Below, in pieces: positions 16,305 through 24,647 of a stretch of 43,835 nucleotides of DNA (position 1 is its first letter; each line of letters begins with the position of its first letter). Source of the DNA: Lachnospiraceae bacterium (GTDB taxonomy: Bacteria; Bacillota; Clostridia; Lachnospirales; Lachnospiraceae); NCBI GenBank assembly GCA_021770345.1, contig JAETRD010000022.1:1-43835 (forward strand), written 5' to 3'. Made by a program: the position numbers and the translations under genes. The notes below the pieces were generated by a model, which saw nothing but the letters and a program-made list of their open reading frames with translations, was not told the DNA's origin and did no database searches.

Positions 16305-17054
16305 ATGGCATTAATACAGGCCGTGGAGAACGGTAAGGTAGTTGATACCAGAAAAGAGGAAGAAAAAAAGGCTTCCGGCAACGATCTTGGATATGATCAG
16401 TTTTTACAGTTGTTGTGTGCGGAAATGCAGTATCAGGACCCGCTCGAGCCGACCAGCAATACGGAGTATGTGGCACAGCTTGCGACATTCTCGCAGATGG
16501 AAGCAATGCTCAACATGCAGGATTCGATCGAGAGCAGCAAGGCTAATGACCTGGTCGGGAAATATGTCATGGTAAAGAGCACTTCGCCGACGACCGGCGA
16601 GACGACGGCGACGGCAGGCTTTGTGGATTATGTGCAGTATGAGAACAATAAGACCTATGTCTATGTAAACGGAAACGCCTATTCCATCGACGATATCTAT
16701 CAGGTAGTGGATGCCGAATATATGGAGGCTATCACGCTTGCAAACACCTTTATGGCTGCGGTTGCAAATCTTCCGAGTCCGGATAAGCTGACCGTGAAGG
16801 ATAAGGATTCCGTGGAGGCGCTGACAAAATATCTTGAGAGCATGAACAGCTATCAGCAGTCCTACATTAACCAGGATACAATGAAAAAGTACAAAGAGCT
16901 GGTAGCGAAGATGAATGAACTGACAGGAAATAATTCCGACAATTCCAATAACGGCGGTTCCGGCAGCACAGGCGGTACAGGCGGTTCCGGCAGTACGGGA
17001 GGCACAGGTGGTTCCGGCAGCACCGGAGGCACGGGCGGCACCACAGGCGCATAA
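16305..17054 (+). CDS. flgD: Hook capping protein FlgD with Gly/Ser/Thr repeat tail
   Basis: FlgD forms the scaffold cap under which hook subunits assemble. The 249-residue product has the conserved N-terminal FlgD motif (DQFLQLLCAEMQYQDPLEPTSNTEYVAQLATFSQMEAM), then a shortened tudor/Fn3-like part (about 75-140). A unique stretch follows (about 140-210), and the tail is three exact 9-residue repeats GGSGSTGGT. The tail is unusual for FlgD and looks like a flexible linker without a following domain. Ribosome binding site GAAAGGAG precedes ATG 16305. Confidence 0.93.
   Translation: MALIQAVENGKVVDTRKEEEKKASGNDLGYDQFLQLLCAEMQYQDPLEPTSNTEYVAQLATFSQMEAMLNMQDSIESSKANDLVGKYVMVKSTSPTTGETTATAGFVDYVQYENNKTYVYVNGNAYSIDDIYQVVDAEYMEAITLANTFMAAVANLPSPDKLTVKDKDSVEALTKYLESMNSYQQSYINQDTMKKYKELVAKMNELTGNNSDNSNNGGSGSTGGTGGSGSTGGTGGSGSTGGTGGTTGA
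16953..17033 (+). repeat. 27-bp coding tandem repeat in the flgD tail
   Basis: Three consecutive 27-bp units (16953-16979, 16980-17006, 17007-17033) encode GGSGSTGGT. The units differ at several third positions, so they are not a very recent duplication. Copy number could vary between strains without a frameshift because the unit is a multiple of three. Confidence 0.85.
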
Positions 17055-17075
17055 AAAAGATTAGGAGATGGGTTT

Positions 17076-17474
17076 ATGAATAAGATCAGTAACCAGTTTG
17101 CTTCCATTGAGCAGGTGACTGACCAGTATCTGACCCGAAAGAGCACGGATGCAGCAAGCTCCGGGAAGGGTATTTCCTTTGAGGAGATATTAAAACAGAA
17201 ACAGGATGTTACTGGCAGCTATGAGCTGAGATTTTCCAAACATGCCGCAATGCGTCTCTCGGACAGACATATCAATCTGTCGCAGGAGCAGAGTGACCGC
17301 TTGGAATCCGGCGTGATGAAAGCAAGTGAAAAGGGAATTCAGGATTCGCTTGTGATTCTTGATTCTCTCGCATTTATTGTGAACGTCCCGAACCGCACGG
17401 TGGTGACAGCCATTGAGCAGAGTGAGGCAGACAACAACATTTTTACAAATATTGACGGTGCTGTGATAGTATAG
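17076..17474 (+). CDS. Flagellar operon protein, TIGR02530 family
   Basis: This 132-residue soluble protein lies between flgD and flgE, the position of the TIGR02530 flagellar operon protein in many Firmicutes. The central pattern LRFSKHAAMRLSDRHINLSQEQSDRLESGVMKASEKGIQDSLVILDSLAFIVNVPNRTVVTAI fits that family. The N-terminal 40 residues are polar and probably disordered. Its role is unknown; position suggests hook assembly or export. A good ribosome binding site (TTAGGAGATGG) precedes ATG 17076. Confidence 0.85.
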   Translation: MNKISNQFASIEQVTDQYLTRKSTDAASSGKGISFEEILKQKQDVTGSYELRFSKHAAMRLSDRHINLSQEQSDRLESGVMKASEKGIQDSLVILDSLAFIVNVPNRTVVTAIEQSEADNNIFTNIDGAVIV

Positions 17475-17550
17475 CCGGACCTTAGGGAGGCGAAAATCCC
17501 GGACTGACAGATGGGAGAGCAGCACATAATTTTAGGAGGTCATTTCAACT

Positions 17551-19242
17551 ATGATGAGATCAATGTATTCTGCTGTGTCCGGATTAAAGACACATCAGAC
17601 GAAGATGGACGTTATCGGTAACAATATCGCAAACGTAAATACTGTGGCATTCAAATCATCCTCGGTTACATTCCAGGATATTTTATACCAGACAACATCA
17701 AACGCATCCGGAGCGAATGTTGCGACCGGACTCGGCGGTGTCAATGCAAAGCAGATCGGTCTCGGTGTTACCACCGCGGCGACCAACCTCAGCATCACTT
17801 CCGCAGGAGCAGCGGAGACAACCGGTAATCCGTTTGATATCCGTCTTTCCGACAGTAACTCGACAAACTTCTTTATCGTAAATAACGGTTCGGAGAATCT
17901 CTTTACGAGATCCGGTTCTTTCTATGTGGATGGCGCGGGAAATCTGTGTATGACGTCCACCGGATATACGGTGATGGGATGGCAGGTAGACCCGACGACG
18001 GGGGCAATCAAAAAGGACACCGTATCCCCGCTGCATGTAATGGCGGCCGAGAACATGACGAGTGCACCGGAGCCGACTACAAACGCGACCTGCTCCGGTG
18101 TCATTGACAAGAACGATACGGATGTTGTCAGCGACGGAGGAATGGTGATGAACCTGAACTTCTACGACAAGCTCGGATATTCATACACCGCAAAATTCGC
18201 AGTGAAAAAGGTGGATGACAACGGCAATTTTACCGTATCGCTGACAGAGATTTTAGACAGCAACAGCAATGCGATTTTCTCGGAGTCCACTGCGACAAAC
18301 GCACAGCTGGCGTCATTATTCGGAAGTCCGACTTCCACTACGACCCAGTATCAGGTCAATAACGGATATCAGGTTGCCGGTAATGCGATTTCTATCAGTG
18401 ATGGAGCCGGAGGATGGACGGCGCTGACTCCGGTTGCGGGACAGGAGGGATATTTTACATACCCCGATCCGACCAATCCGGCGTCGAATATCACGGTGAC
18501 TTACGCGGATATCTTTGCGGGTTTCTCCACGGATATGCTTGACCGTATGAACTTTGTGGATGCGGCTGGAAATGCGGCTGCGAAGGCGGCGGGTACGCTC
18601 ACGACGGATGCGAACGGTAATCCGGTGCTTGAGGTTATCAACAACACGGTCAGCACAAACCTGCTGTTCTCCGCCGAGGACGGTACGTTCAGCGGAATCG
18701 GAAGCGCAGGTGTCGACAACGCGATCTTAAATCTTGCGACTTCAGGGCTGTTCCCGAACGGCAACTTCGAGAATATCGATATTGACTTCTCGGGGACGCA
18801 GAACACCAACAACGGCGGGAAGTCTACGGCGGGGCTCGATTCCGGGGACACGGACGGAACAACCGGAAAAGGTAAGAAGTTAGGAGCCTTAATCGGACTC
18901 TCCGTCAGCAACAACGGTGAGATTTACGGTACTTATGACAACGGTAATACGGAACTTTTGTGCCAGATTGCGGTTGCACAGTTTGCAAACGCATCCGGTC
19001 TTGAAAAAGTTGGAGACAACTGCTACAGCACAACCTTAAACTCCGGTGAGTTTGACGGAATCGGTGTTGATATTACGGCGGACGGAAGCAAGATGACGTC
19101 CGGAGAGCTCGAGATGTCCAACGTAGACCTTTCCACGGAGTTTACGCAGATGATCACGACTCAGCGTGGATTCCAGGCGAACTCGCGTGTGATCACAACC
19201 TCCGATACGCTGCTTGAGGAGCTGGTAAATCTGAAGCGTTAA
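17551..19242 (+). CDS. flgE: Flagellar hook protein FlgE
   Basis: FlgE polymerises into the hook, the universal joint of the flagellum. The 563-residue product starts MMRSMYSAVSGLKTHQTKMDVIGNNIANVNTVAFK, the D0/D1 rod-type helix, and ends SNVDLSTEFTQMITTQRGFQANSRVITTSDTLLEELVNLKR, the matching C-terminal D0 helix. The middle is a Thr/Asn/Gly-rich surface domain of about 400 residues, somewhat long for FlgE. AGGAGG (17534-17539) precedes ATG 17551, with ATG 17554 also possible. The intergenic space after it is the longest inside the operon. Confidence 0.97.
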   Translation: MMRSMYSAVSGLKTHQTKMDVIGNNIANVNTVAFKSSSVTFQDILYQTTSNASGANVATGLGGVNAKQIGLGVTTAATNLSITSAGAAETTGNPFDIRLSDSNSTNFFIVNNGSENLFTRSGSFYVDGAGNLCMTSTGYTVMGWQVDPTTGAIKKDTVSPLHVMAAENMTSAPEPTTNATCSGVIDKNDTDVVSDGGMVMNLNFYDKLGYSYTAKFAVKKVDDNGNFTVSLTEILDSNSNAIFSESTATNAQLASLFGSPTSTTTQYQVNNGYQVAGNAISISDGAGGWTALTPVAGQEGYFTYPDPTNPASNITVTYADIFAGFSTDMLDRMNFVDAAGNAAAKAAGTLTTDANGNPVLEVINNTVSTNLLFSAEDGTFSGIGSAGVDNAILNLATSGLFPNGNFENIDIDFSGTQNTNNGGKSTAGLDSGDTDGTTGKGKKLGALIGLSVSNNGEIYGTYDNGNTELLCQIAVAQFANASGLEKVGDNCYSTTLNSGEFDGIGVDITADGSKMTSGELEMSNVDLSTEFTQMITTQRGFQANSRVITTSDTLLEELVNLKR

Positions 19243-19288
19243 TCCAAAACGGATTTATAAAAAAATAAAAGATATATGGTTCCATGTG

Positions 19289-19317
19289 TTCACACAGGCT
19301 ACTATATATGGTATAAT
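19289..19317 (+). promoter_or_regulatory. Extended -10 promoter upstream of motA
   Basis: TTCACA (19289-19294), 17 bp, then TATAAT (19312-19317) preceded by TGG, an extended -10. The start point would be near 19324, at the base of the hairpin that follows. It lies inside the operon, 47 bp after flgE. Confidence 0.6.
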
Positions 19318-19323
19318 GCATTA

Positions 19324-19380
19324 TATAACCGTGTGGCACAGACCTTCCCCGCGGGAGAGGCCTGCGTCCACACGGTTGAT
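19324..19380 (+). ncRNA. Long stem-loop leader or small RNA upstream of motA
   Basis: AACCGTGTGG (19327-19336) and CCACACGGTT (19368-19377) form a perfect 10-bp outer stem. Inside, CAG/CTG and CC-T/A-GG pairs extend it to a compact 51-nt structure capped near CCGCGG. There is no T run after it, so it is unlikely to be a simple terminator. The predicted start point places it at the very 5' end of a transcript. It could protect the 5' end of a motAB mRNA or be a stable RNA. No family was recognised. Confidence 0.45.
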
Positions 19381-19390
19381 ATTGTAAAAA

Positions 19391-19419
19391 TGTCTGCTAT
19401 TTTCGAAAAAAAGTAGACA
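19391..19419 (+). repeat. Inverted repeat TGTCTGCT / AAGTAGACA
   Basis: A 29-bp imperfect palindrome, with arms TGTCTGCT and AGTAGACA plus an inner T/A stem. It overlaps the -35 side of the sigma-28-like promoter. TAGACA recurs at 19443-19448. It could be an operator or a second RNA hairpin. Confidence 0.35.
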
Positions 19420-19431
19420 AAAAGTCGATAG
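19405..19431 (+). promoter_or_regulatory. Sigma-28-like promoter before motA
   Basis: GAAA (19405-19408), 15 bp, then GTCGATAG (19424-19431), matching TAAA-N15-GCCGATAA/T at 9 of 12 positions. It sits about 60 bp before motA. Stator genes are often late (sigma-28) genes, which makes the site plausible but not proven. A TATAAT at 19470-19475 has no good -35. Confidence 0.35.
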
Positions 19432-19489
19432 TTTAGTAGAATTAGACAAAAGGTACTGTAGAGTAATACTATAATTACAAGGATGGTAG

Positions 19490-20290
19490 GTGGAAGAATT
19501 GGATATAGCTTCTTTGGCAGGGATGCTGCTTGGCGCTGCAATGTTTATCTATGGAGTTATCTCAAACGGCGGGGTGGCCGGTCTGGAGAGTATGTTTGAT
19601 AAAGCCTCGGTTATCATTACTTTCGGAGGTTCTATCGCAGGTACGCTCGAATCGCACAAGCTGCCGGACTTCATTGCCGGATTAAAAAGTATCACGCTTA
19701 TTTTCAAAAACGAGACGCTGAACCCGGGAGAGGCAATTCAGCATATTATTGATTTGTCAAACACGGCGCGTAAAGAGGGACTTCTTGCATTGGAGGAGGC
19801 CGCAAACGGGATTGAGGATGAGTTCCTGAAAAAGGGAATCATGCTTGTCGTGGACGGCACGGATCCGGAGTTGGTTCGGGGGATTATGGAGACGGATTTA
19901 TCCTGTATTTCCGCGCGTCACAAGAAAAATATTGAATTTTGGGAAAAATGGGCAGAATTGGGTCCTGCCTGGGGTATGATCGGTACGCTGATCGGATTGA
20001 TTCTGATGTTGAAGAAACTCGACGATCCGTCTACCATCGGACCGAGTATGGCGGTTGCGCTTGTAACGACGCTGTACGGTTCGTTGATTGCAAACTGGCT
20101 TTGTACGCCGGTTGCGACCAAATTAAAAGTAAACGACACCATGGAGATGATGATGAAGGAGATTACGGTGGAAGGTATCCTTTCCATTCAGGCAGGGGAG
20201 AATCCGCGTGTCATAGAAGAAAAGCTGAAATCGTTCTTATCTCCGGCAGAACGGGCAAATCCAGCTGACGGCGGTGGAGGTGAAGAGTAG
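19490..20290 (+). CDS. motA: Motor stator protein MotA
   Basis: MotA surrounds MotB in the ion-conducting stator and pushes FliG. The 266-residue product has four membrane helices, with the cytoplasmic loop between helices 2 and 3. Helices 3 and 4 carry WAELGPAWGMIGTLIGLILMLKKLDDPSTIGPSMAVALVTTLYG, including the conserved prolines and the motif after them. The start is taken as GTG 19490 behind AAGGATGG; TTG 19499 is an alternative. The gene overlaps motB by one base. It stands in the flagellar operon, not separately as in Bacillus subtilis. Confidence 0.96.
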   Translation: MEELDIASLAGMLLGAAMFIYGVISNGGVAGLESMFDKASVIITFGGSIAGTLESHKLPDFIAGLKSITLIFKNETLNPGEAIQHIIDLSNTARKEGLLALEEAANGIEDEFLKKGIMLVVDGTDPELVRGIMETDLSCISARHKKNIEFWEKWAELGPAWGMIGTLIGLILMLKKLDDPSTIGPSMAVALVTTLYGSLIANWLCTPVATKLKVNDTMEMMMKEITVEGILSIQAGENPRVIEEKLKSFLSPAERANPADGGGGEE

Positions 20291-21102
20291 TGGCAAGAAA
20301 AAAACAGGAGGATCCGCCAAAGGGTTCGCCGGCATGGATGGCGACATTCAGTGATTTGATGAATTTGCTGCTCTGTTTCTTCGTGCTGCTTTTTTCAATG
20401 TCCACGGTGGATGCCGAGAAGTTTGAGAAGGTCATTGCTTCTATGCAGAGCACCTTCAGTATTCTGCCGAACGGCGGGGCATCGATCGGAGAGGGCGAAT
20501 TGATTTCTTCGGGAGTCAGTCAGCTGGAATTTCTGGACAGATACTATAAGGAAATGGCAAATTCCAAATCCGAGGAGGATTCGTCGGGTGCGGAAGATGT
20601 CGCTGAGGCTTACCAGGAGCAGGCTTTGGCGGAGTCCGAGAAGATGGCGGAGCAGATCGAGGCGGGCATTGCACAGTATGGTCTGCGGGATCAGGTGGAA
20701 GTGGAATTTAATGCGGAGTATGTCGTGCTTAATATGAACGGCGCCCTGCTGTTTGATTCCGGGAAATCGGAACTGCGCCAGGAGGCGTATCCGCTGATTG
20801 AGAAACTCGGAAAGATCATAGGGATTTATGACCGTAATATTATCGAGGTGGAAGGACATACGGACAATGTGCCGATTCACTCCTCAAAATACGAGGACAA
20901 CAATGTGCTCTCGATGTACAGGGCTTACACGGTAGCCGGATACCTGCGGGAAATCACTTCTCTGGATCCGGGACTTATCAAATCGTCGGGCCGTGGGGAG
21001 TATGTGCCGATTGCGGATAATTCCACAACGGAGGGCAGAGCGAGAAACCGGCGCGTGGAAATTAAAGTATACAATTCTTATATTTCAGACTTAAGTGAGT
21101 AG
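20290..21102 (+). CDS. motB: Motor stator protein MotB
   Basis: MotB anchors the stator to peptidoglycan and carries the ion-binding aspartate. The 270-residue product has a short basic N-terminus, one membrane helix with Asp22 (ATFSDLMNLLLCFFVLLF), a plug and linker region, and a C-terminal OmpA-like domain (about 150-265) with VEGHTDNVPI and GRARNRRVEI. The GTG start overlaps the motA stop by one base, so the two are coupled. Whether it uses protons or sodium cannot be told from what I see. Confidence 0.96.
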   Translation: MARKKQEDPPKGSPAWMATFSDLMNLLLCFFVLLFSMSTVDAEKFEKVIASMQSTFSILPNGGASIGEGELISSGVSQLEFLDRYYKEMANSKSEEDSSGAEDVAEAYQEQALAESEKMAEQIEAGIAQYGLRDQVEVEFNAEYVVLNMNGALLFDSGKSELRQEAYPLIEKLGKIIGIYDRNIIEVEGHTDNVPIHSSKYEDNNVLSMYRAYTVAGYLREITSLDPGLIKSSGRGEYVPIADNSTTEGRARNRRVEIKVYNSYISDLSE

Positions 21103-21114
21103 GAAGGTAATCAT

Positions 21115-21639
21115 ATGAAAAAAAATCTGATATCTGTATTGGTTCTTGCATTGGTTTTGGTAAATCTTGTTTTGACAGCAATCCTTACATTTACGCTCGT
21201 ACCGCAGACAAGGAAATCAAATGAATTGATCGATCAGGTCTGTGCAGCGATTAATCTGGAGCTGGAAGGCGGACAGAATAAAGACACGCTGTCGGTTCCT
21301 ATCGAGAGCATTGAGGTGTATAATGTTACAGACAGTTTTACGGTAAATCTTGCGGACAGCGGTGACGGGAAAAGGCATTACGCCGTATTTTCTGTCGGCT
21401 TGTCTATGAATAAGGAGAGCGAAGGATACAAGACCTACGGCGGTTCGGAGGGAATGGCCGAAAAGGAAACCATTATCCGCAGCGAGATTAATACCATTGT
21501 CGGTTCCTATACAATGGAAGAATTCAGCGCAGACGGACAGAAGGCTGTCAAGGCAGAAATTCTCGAGGCTATGCAGGGGATTTTCGGCGGCTCGGATTTC
21601 ATTGTAGGAGTCAATTTCTCAAGCGTGACGACAGAATAA
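21115..21639 (+). CDS. fliL: Flagellar basal body-associated protein FliL
   Basis: FliL surrounds the stator and supports torque. The 174-residue product has one N-terminal membrane helix (about 5-27), a linker, and an extracytoplasmic domain whose C-terminus (EKETIIRSEINTIVGSYTMEEFSADGQKAVKAEILEAMQGIFGGSDFIVGVNFSSVTTE) fits the FliL pattern. Sequence conservation in FliL is low, and position between motB and fliM supports the call. GGAAGG precedes ATG 21115. Confidence 0.85.
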   Translation: MKKNLISVLVLALVLVNLVLTAILTFTLVPQTRKSNELIDQVCAAINLELEGGQNKDTLSVPIESIEVYNVTDSFTVNLADSGDGKRHYAVFSVGLSMNKESEGYKTYGGSEGMAEKETIIRSEINTIVGSYTMEEFSADGQKAVKAEILEAMQGIFGGSDFIVGVNFSSVTTE

Positions 21640-21667
21640 AAAATAACTTGTTAGGTGGTGGGGAAGA

Positions 21668-22648
21668 ATGGGTGAAGTCTTATCTCAAAATGAGATAGAC
21701 AGTTTGCTGAAAGCCTTAAGCAGCGGTGAACTGGATGCAGAGGAAATCAAAGAAAAAAATGAAAAGCAGGTCAAGAACTATGATTTTGCCCGTCCTGCAA
21801 AGTTTTCAAAAGAACATTTGCGCACGCTTGAAATCATTTTTGAACATTATGGTCGGCTGCTGTCGACGAACCTGCCGGTATATCTGAGGAAAAACGTTCA
21901 GGTTGAAGTGATGAGTTCGGAGGCGGTGACATACTCAGAGTTTTCGAATGCACTGTCGAACCCGGTGCTGCTCGGCATTGTCAATTTTGCGCCTCTGAGC
22001 GGCAATATTATCATTGAGATTGCGGAGAACATCGGCTACACGATTGTTGACCGTATGCTGGGCGGAGTCGGGGCCCCTCTTGACAAGGTACGGGAGTTTT
22101 CGGAGATAGAGCTTTTGATTCTGGAGCGGATTTTTTCAATCTGCGTGAATCTTCTCGAGGAACCATGGAGCAGTGTATGTACGCTGGAAGCGCGGCTTGA
22201 ACGTATCGAGACAAATTCACAGTATGCACAGATCATATCTCCGATGGAAATGATCGCGCTTGTCACATTAAATATCAAAATCGGTGAGGTGGAAGGTCTC
22301 ATCAATGTCTGCCTTCCGTTTATCACACTGGAAGATGTCATGGATAAGCTGAACACCAAGTACTGGTATTCGAGCTTACAGGAGAAAGACGAACAGGTAT
22401 ATGCCGATACAATAGAAGCCCTGATATCAAGGGCGTCAATGCCGCTCAAAGCGGTGCTTGGCAACAGTGTCATATCGGTAAACGATTTTTTGGGACTGCA
22501 GCGAGGTGATATTATCCGACTGGACCGCAAGGTGAACGAAGAGATGAACGTGTATGTCGGCAATATTAAGAAATTTACTGCTCTCCCGGGTGTTTCCGGT
22601 GATGATTATGCAGTAAGAGTAACATCAGTGATTAGGGAGGAGCAGTAA
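21668..22648 (+). CDS. fliM: Flagellar motor switch protein FliM
   Basis: FliM forms the C-ring wall and receives CheY-P. The 326-residue product begins MGEVLSQNEIDSLLKALSSGE, the CheY-binding peptide. The CheC-like middle domain (about 45-230) follows, with YDFARPAKFSKEHLRTLEIIFEHYGRLLS. The C-terminal SpoA domain contains the DVMDKLNTKYWYS boundary and the VNEEMNVYVGNIKKFTALPG pattern. The ribosome binding site GGTGGTGGGG is loose. fliY starts one base after the stop codon. Confidence 0.97.
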   Translation: MGEVLSQNEIDSLLKALSSGELDAEEIKEKNEKQVKNYDFARPAKFSKEHLRTLEIIFEHYGRLLSTNLPVYLRKNVQVEVMSSEAVTYSEFSNALSNPVLLGIVNFAPLSGNIIIEIAENIGYTIVDRMLGGVGAPLDKVREFSEIELLILERIFSICVNLLEEPWSSVCTLEARLERIETNSQYAQIISPMEMIALVTLNIKIGEVEGLINVCLPFITLEDVMDKLNTKYWYSSLQEKDEQVYADTIEALISRASMPLKAVLGNSVISVNDFLGLQRGDIIRLDRKVNEEMNVYVGNIKKFTALPGVSGDDYAVRVTSVIREEQ

Positions 22649-22649
22649 T

Positions 22650-23837
22650 ATGGACGGAGCAATGTCTCAAGAAGAAATCAATGCATTACTGAACAGCTCG
22701 ACACCCCCGGCAGAAGGGGCGGTTGAACAGGTGCTGACGGACGAGGAGAAGGATGCAATTGGTGAAATTGCCAATATCAGTATGGGAACGGCGGCAACAA
22801 CGCTTTTCTCCCTCTTAAACCGAAAAGTAGATATCTCCACACCTGTGGTGGCTTTTGCACAGTGGAGCGATATCTGCGATTCCTACGAAAAACCATGTGT
22901 ATTTATCCGGATTGCCTATACGGTAGGATTAGACGGAAGCAATATTCTTGTCTTAAAAGAAAACGACGTAAAGATTATTACGGATCTGATGATGGGCGGC
23001 GACGGAACCAATACGGACGGAGAGCTTGGGGAGCTGCACTTAAGTGCAATCAGTGAAGCGATGAACCAGATGATGGGTTCTGCGGCTACGTCGATGTCAT
23101 CCATGCTGAATAAGGTGATTGATATCAGCCCGCCGCAGGCAGATTTGATTGATTTACAGGAAACCATCGATGAGAGCGCAATCGACGAATTTCTTTCTCA
23201 TGAGTTTGTAAAGATCTCTTTCCGACTTGAAATCGGGGATTTGATCGACAGTGAGATCATGCAGCTGTATCCGACTTCGTTTGCAAAGGAAATGTGTACG
23301 AGTGTTTCCAAGACGATGCAGGATGACCTGAATGCGACAACGGCGGAACCGGCTCCGGCACCTCAGCAGGCCGCGCCGCAGCCGCAGGCCGCAGACCCGG
23401 GTATGGCCGCGCCGAATATGGGAATGCCAATGATGGGAGCCCAGATGATGGGAGACCCGAATATGGGAATGCAGGGCATGGGTATGTCGAATATGGGAAT
23501 GCCTCAGATGCAGATGATGCCGCAGATGATGTACGGTCAGCAGGTGAATGTACAGCCGGCGCAGTTCCAGCCGTTTACCGGGAATATTCCGGTTGGGTAC
23601 GGGCCGGAGAACATTGATTTGATTATGGACGTTCCGCTTGAGGTTACGGTTGAATTGGGCAGAACTTCAAAATCAATCAAAGAAATCCTTGATTTTACCC
23701 CGGGAACTATTATAGAATTAAATCGTATTGCTGGTGAGCCAATCGATGTGTTGGTAAACGGTAAATACGTTGCCAAAGGCGAGGTCGTTATCATTGAGGA
23801 AAGCTATGGTATTCGTATTACCGAAATTATAAAATAG
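22650..23837 (+). CDS. fliY: Flagellar motor switch phosphatase FliY (CheC-FliN type)
   Basis: FliY is both a C-ring subunit and a CheY-P phosphatase in Gram-positive bacteria. The 395-residue product has an N-terminal CheY-binding motif (MSQEEINALLNSS). The CheC-like domain (about 28-215) has both active-site patterns intact, D-xxx-E-xx-N in DAIGEIAN and S-xxx-E-xx-N in SAISEAMN. A linker rich in Pro/Ala and then Met/Gly/Gln follows (about 230-300), and the C-terminus is a FliN/SpoA domain (VPLEVTVELGRTSKSIKEILDFTPGTIIELNRIAGEPIDVLVNGKYVAKGEVVIIEESYGIRITEI). The Met-rich linker is peculiar. Confidence 0.96.
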   Translation: MDGAMSQEEINALLNSSTPPAEGAVEQVLTDEEKDAIGEIANISMGTAATTLFSLLNRKVDISTPVVAFAQWSDICDSYEKPCVFIRIAYTVGLDGSNILVLKENDVKIITDLMMGGDGTNTDGELGELHLSAISEAMNQMMGSAATSMSSMLNKVIDISPPQADLIDLQETIDESAIDEFLSHEFVKISFRLEIGDLIDSEIMQLYPTSFAKEMCTSVSKTMQDDLNATTAEPAPAPQQAAPQPQAADPGMAAPNMGMPMMGAQMMGDPNMGMQGMGMSNMGMPQMQMMPQMMYGQQVNVQPAQFQPFTGNIPVGYGPENIDLIMDVPLEVTVELGRTSKSIKEILDFTPGTIIELNRIAGEPIDVLVNGKYVAKGEVVIIEESYGIRITEIIK

Positions 23838-23878
23838 CAAACAACCAATAAAAACATGGATGAATAGGAGAAAATGTT

Positions 23879-24238
23879 ATGGCAAAAATTATGATTTGCG
23901 ATGATGCAGCTTTTATGAGAATGATGATTAAGGATATCCTCACGAAGAACGGATATGAGATAGCTGCAGAGGCGGAGAACGGTGCGGTTGCAGTGGAGAA
24001 ATATCCGGATGCAAAGCCGGACCTTGTGCTGATGGATATCACCATGCCGGATATGGACGGAATTCAGGCGTTAAAGAAAATCAAAGAGATCGACCCGGCT
24101 GCCAATATCATTATGTGTTCCGCAATGGGACAGCAGGCGATGGTTATCGAGGCGATTCAGTCCGGAGCAAAGGACTTTATAGTAAAACCTTTCCAGGCGG
24201 AGCGTGTGCTTGAAGCAGTGAAAAAAGTAGTGGGCTAG
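23879..24238 (+). CDS. cheY: Chemotaxis response regulator CheY
   Basis: CheY-P binds FliM and sets the direction or bias of rotation. The 119-residue single-domain receiver has the acidic pocket (MICDDAAFMRM), phospho-acceptor Asp53 in LMDITMPDMDG, the Thr/Ser switch position in CSAMGQQ, and Lys in DFIVKPF. The ribosome binding site is AGGAG with ATG 23879. It lies between fliY and fliO, as in Bacillus, so output phosphatase and regulator are co-expressed. Confidence 0.98.
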   Translation: MAKIMICDDAAFMRMMIKDILTKNGYEIAAEAENGAVAVEKYPDAKPDLVLMDITMPDMDGIQALKKIKEIDPAANIIMCSAMGQQAMVIEAIQSGAKDFIVKPFQAERVLEAVKKVVG

Positions 24239-24239
24239 T

Positions 24240-24644
24240 ATGATTCTACTGAGCTCATCGCTTACCAGTTTCCTGCAGCTTTTGGGCGTACTGATTATCT
24301 TTGCATTTGTTCTGGCAGTTACATATTTTGTCACGAAGTGGATTGGCGGCTTTCAGCAGATGCAGATGTCCGGCAGGCAGTTCAGAGTGATTGACTCTGT
24401 GCGGATTGCTGGCAATAAATGTGTCCAGATTTTAAAAATAGGCGACGTGTACCTTGTGATTGCGGTCGGCAAGGATGAGGTAACCATGTTGGCCAGGCTC
24501 ACGGAGGAGGAGATGGGGCTGGCGGAGGAAGAACTTGCAGGCATGATGATTTCCAATGAGAGCAAAACAGCTGCCGGAGCGCAGGAGAGTTTTCAGGAAA
24601 TACTGGACAAATGGAAGGGACGTTTTTCGAAAAAGCAGGATTAG
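24240..24644 (+). CDS. fliO: Flagellar biosynthesis protein FliO
   Basis: FliO assists assembly of the FliP ring of the export gate. The 134-residue product has one membrane helix (about 10-33) followed by a cytoplasmic domain with the motif FRVIDSVRIAGNKCVQILKIGDVYLVIAVGKDEVTMLARL, typical of FliO/FliZ. The start follows the cheY stop codon by one base. The 60-residue tail is acidic then basic. The family is poorly conserved, and the position before fliP supports it. Confidence 0.88.
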   Translation: MILLSSSLTSFLQLLGVLIIFAFVLAVTYFVTKWIGGFQQMQMSGRQFRVIDSVRIAGNKCVQILKIGDVYLVIAVGKDEVTMLARLTEEEMGLAEEELAGMMISNESKTAAGAQESFQEILDKWKGRFSKKQD

Positions 24645-24647
24645 ATT

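Noticed and set aside
19398-19412. TATTTTCGAAAAAAA as a CodY box before motA
   Set aside because: It matches only the left half and lacks the central W-G spacing; the palindrome there is a different one.
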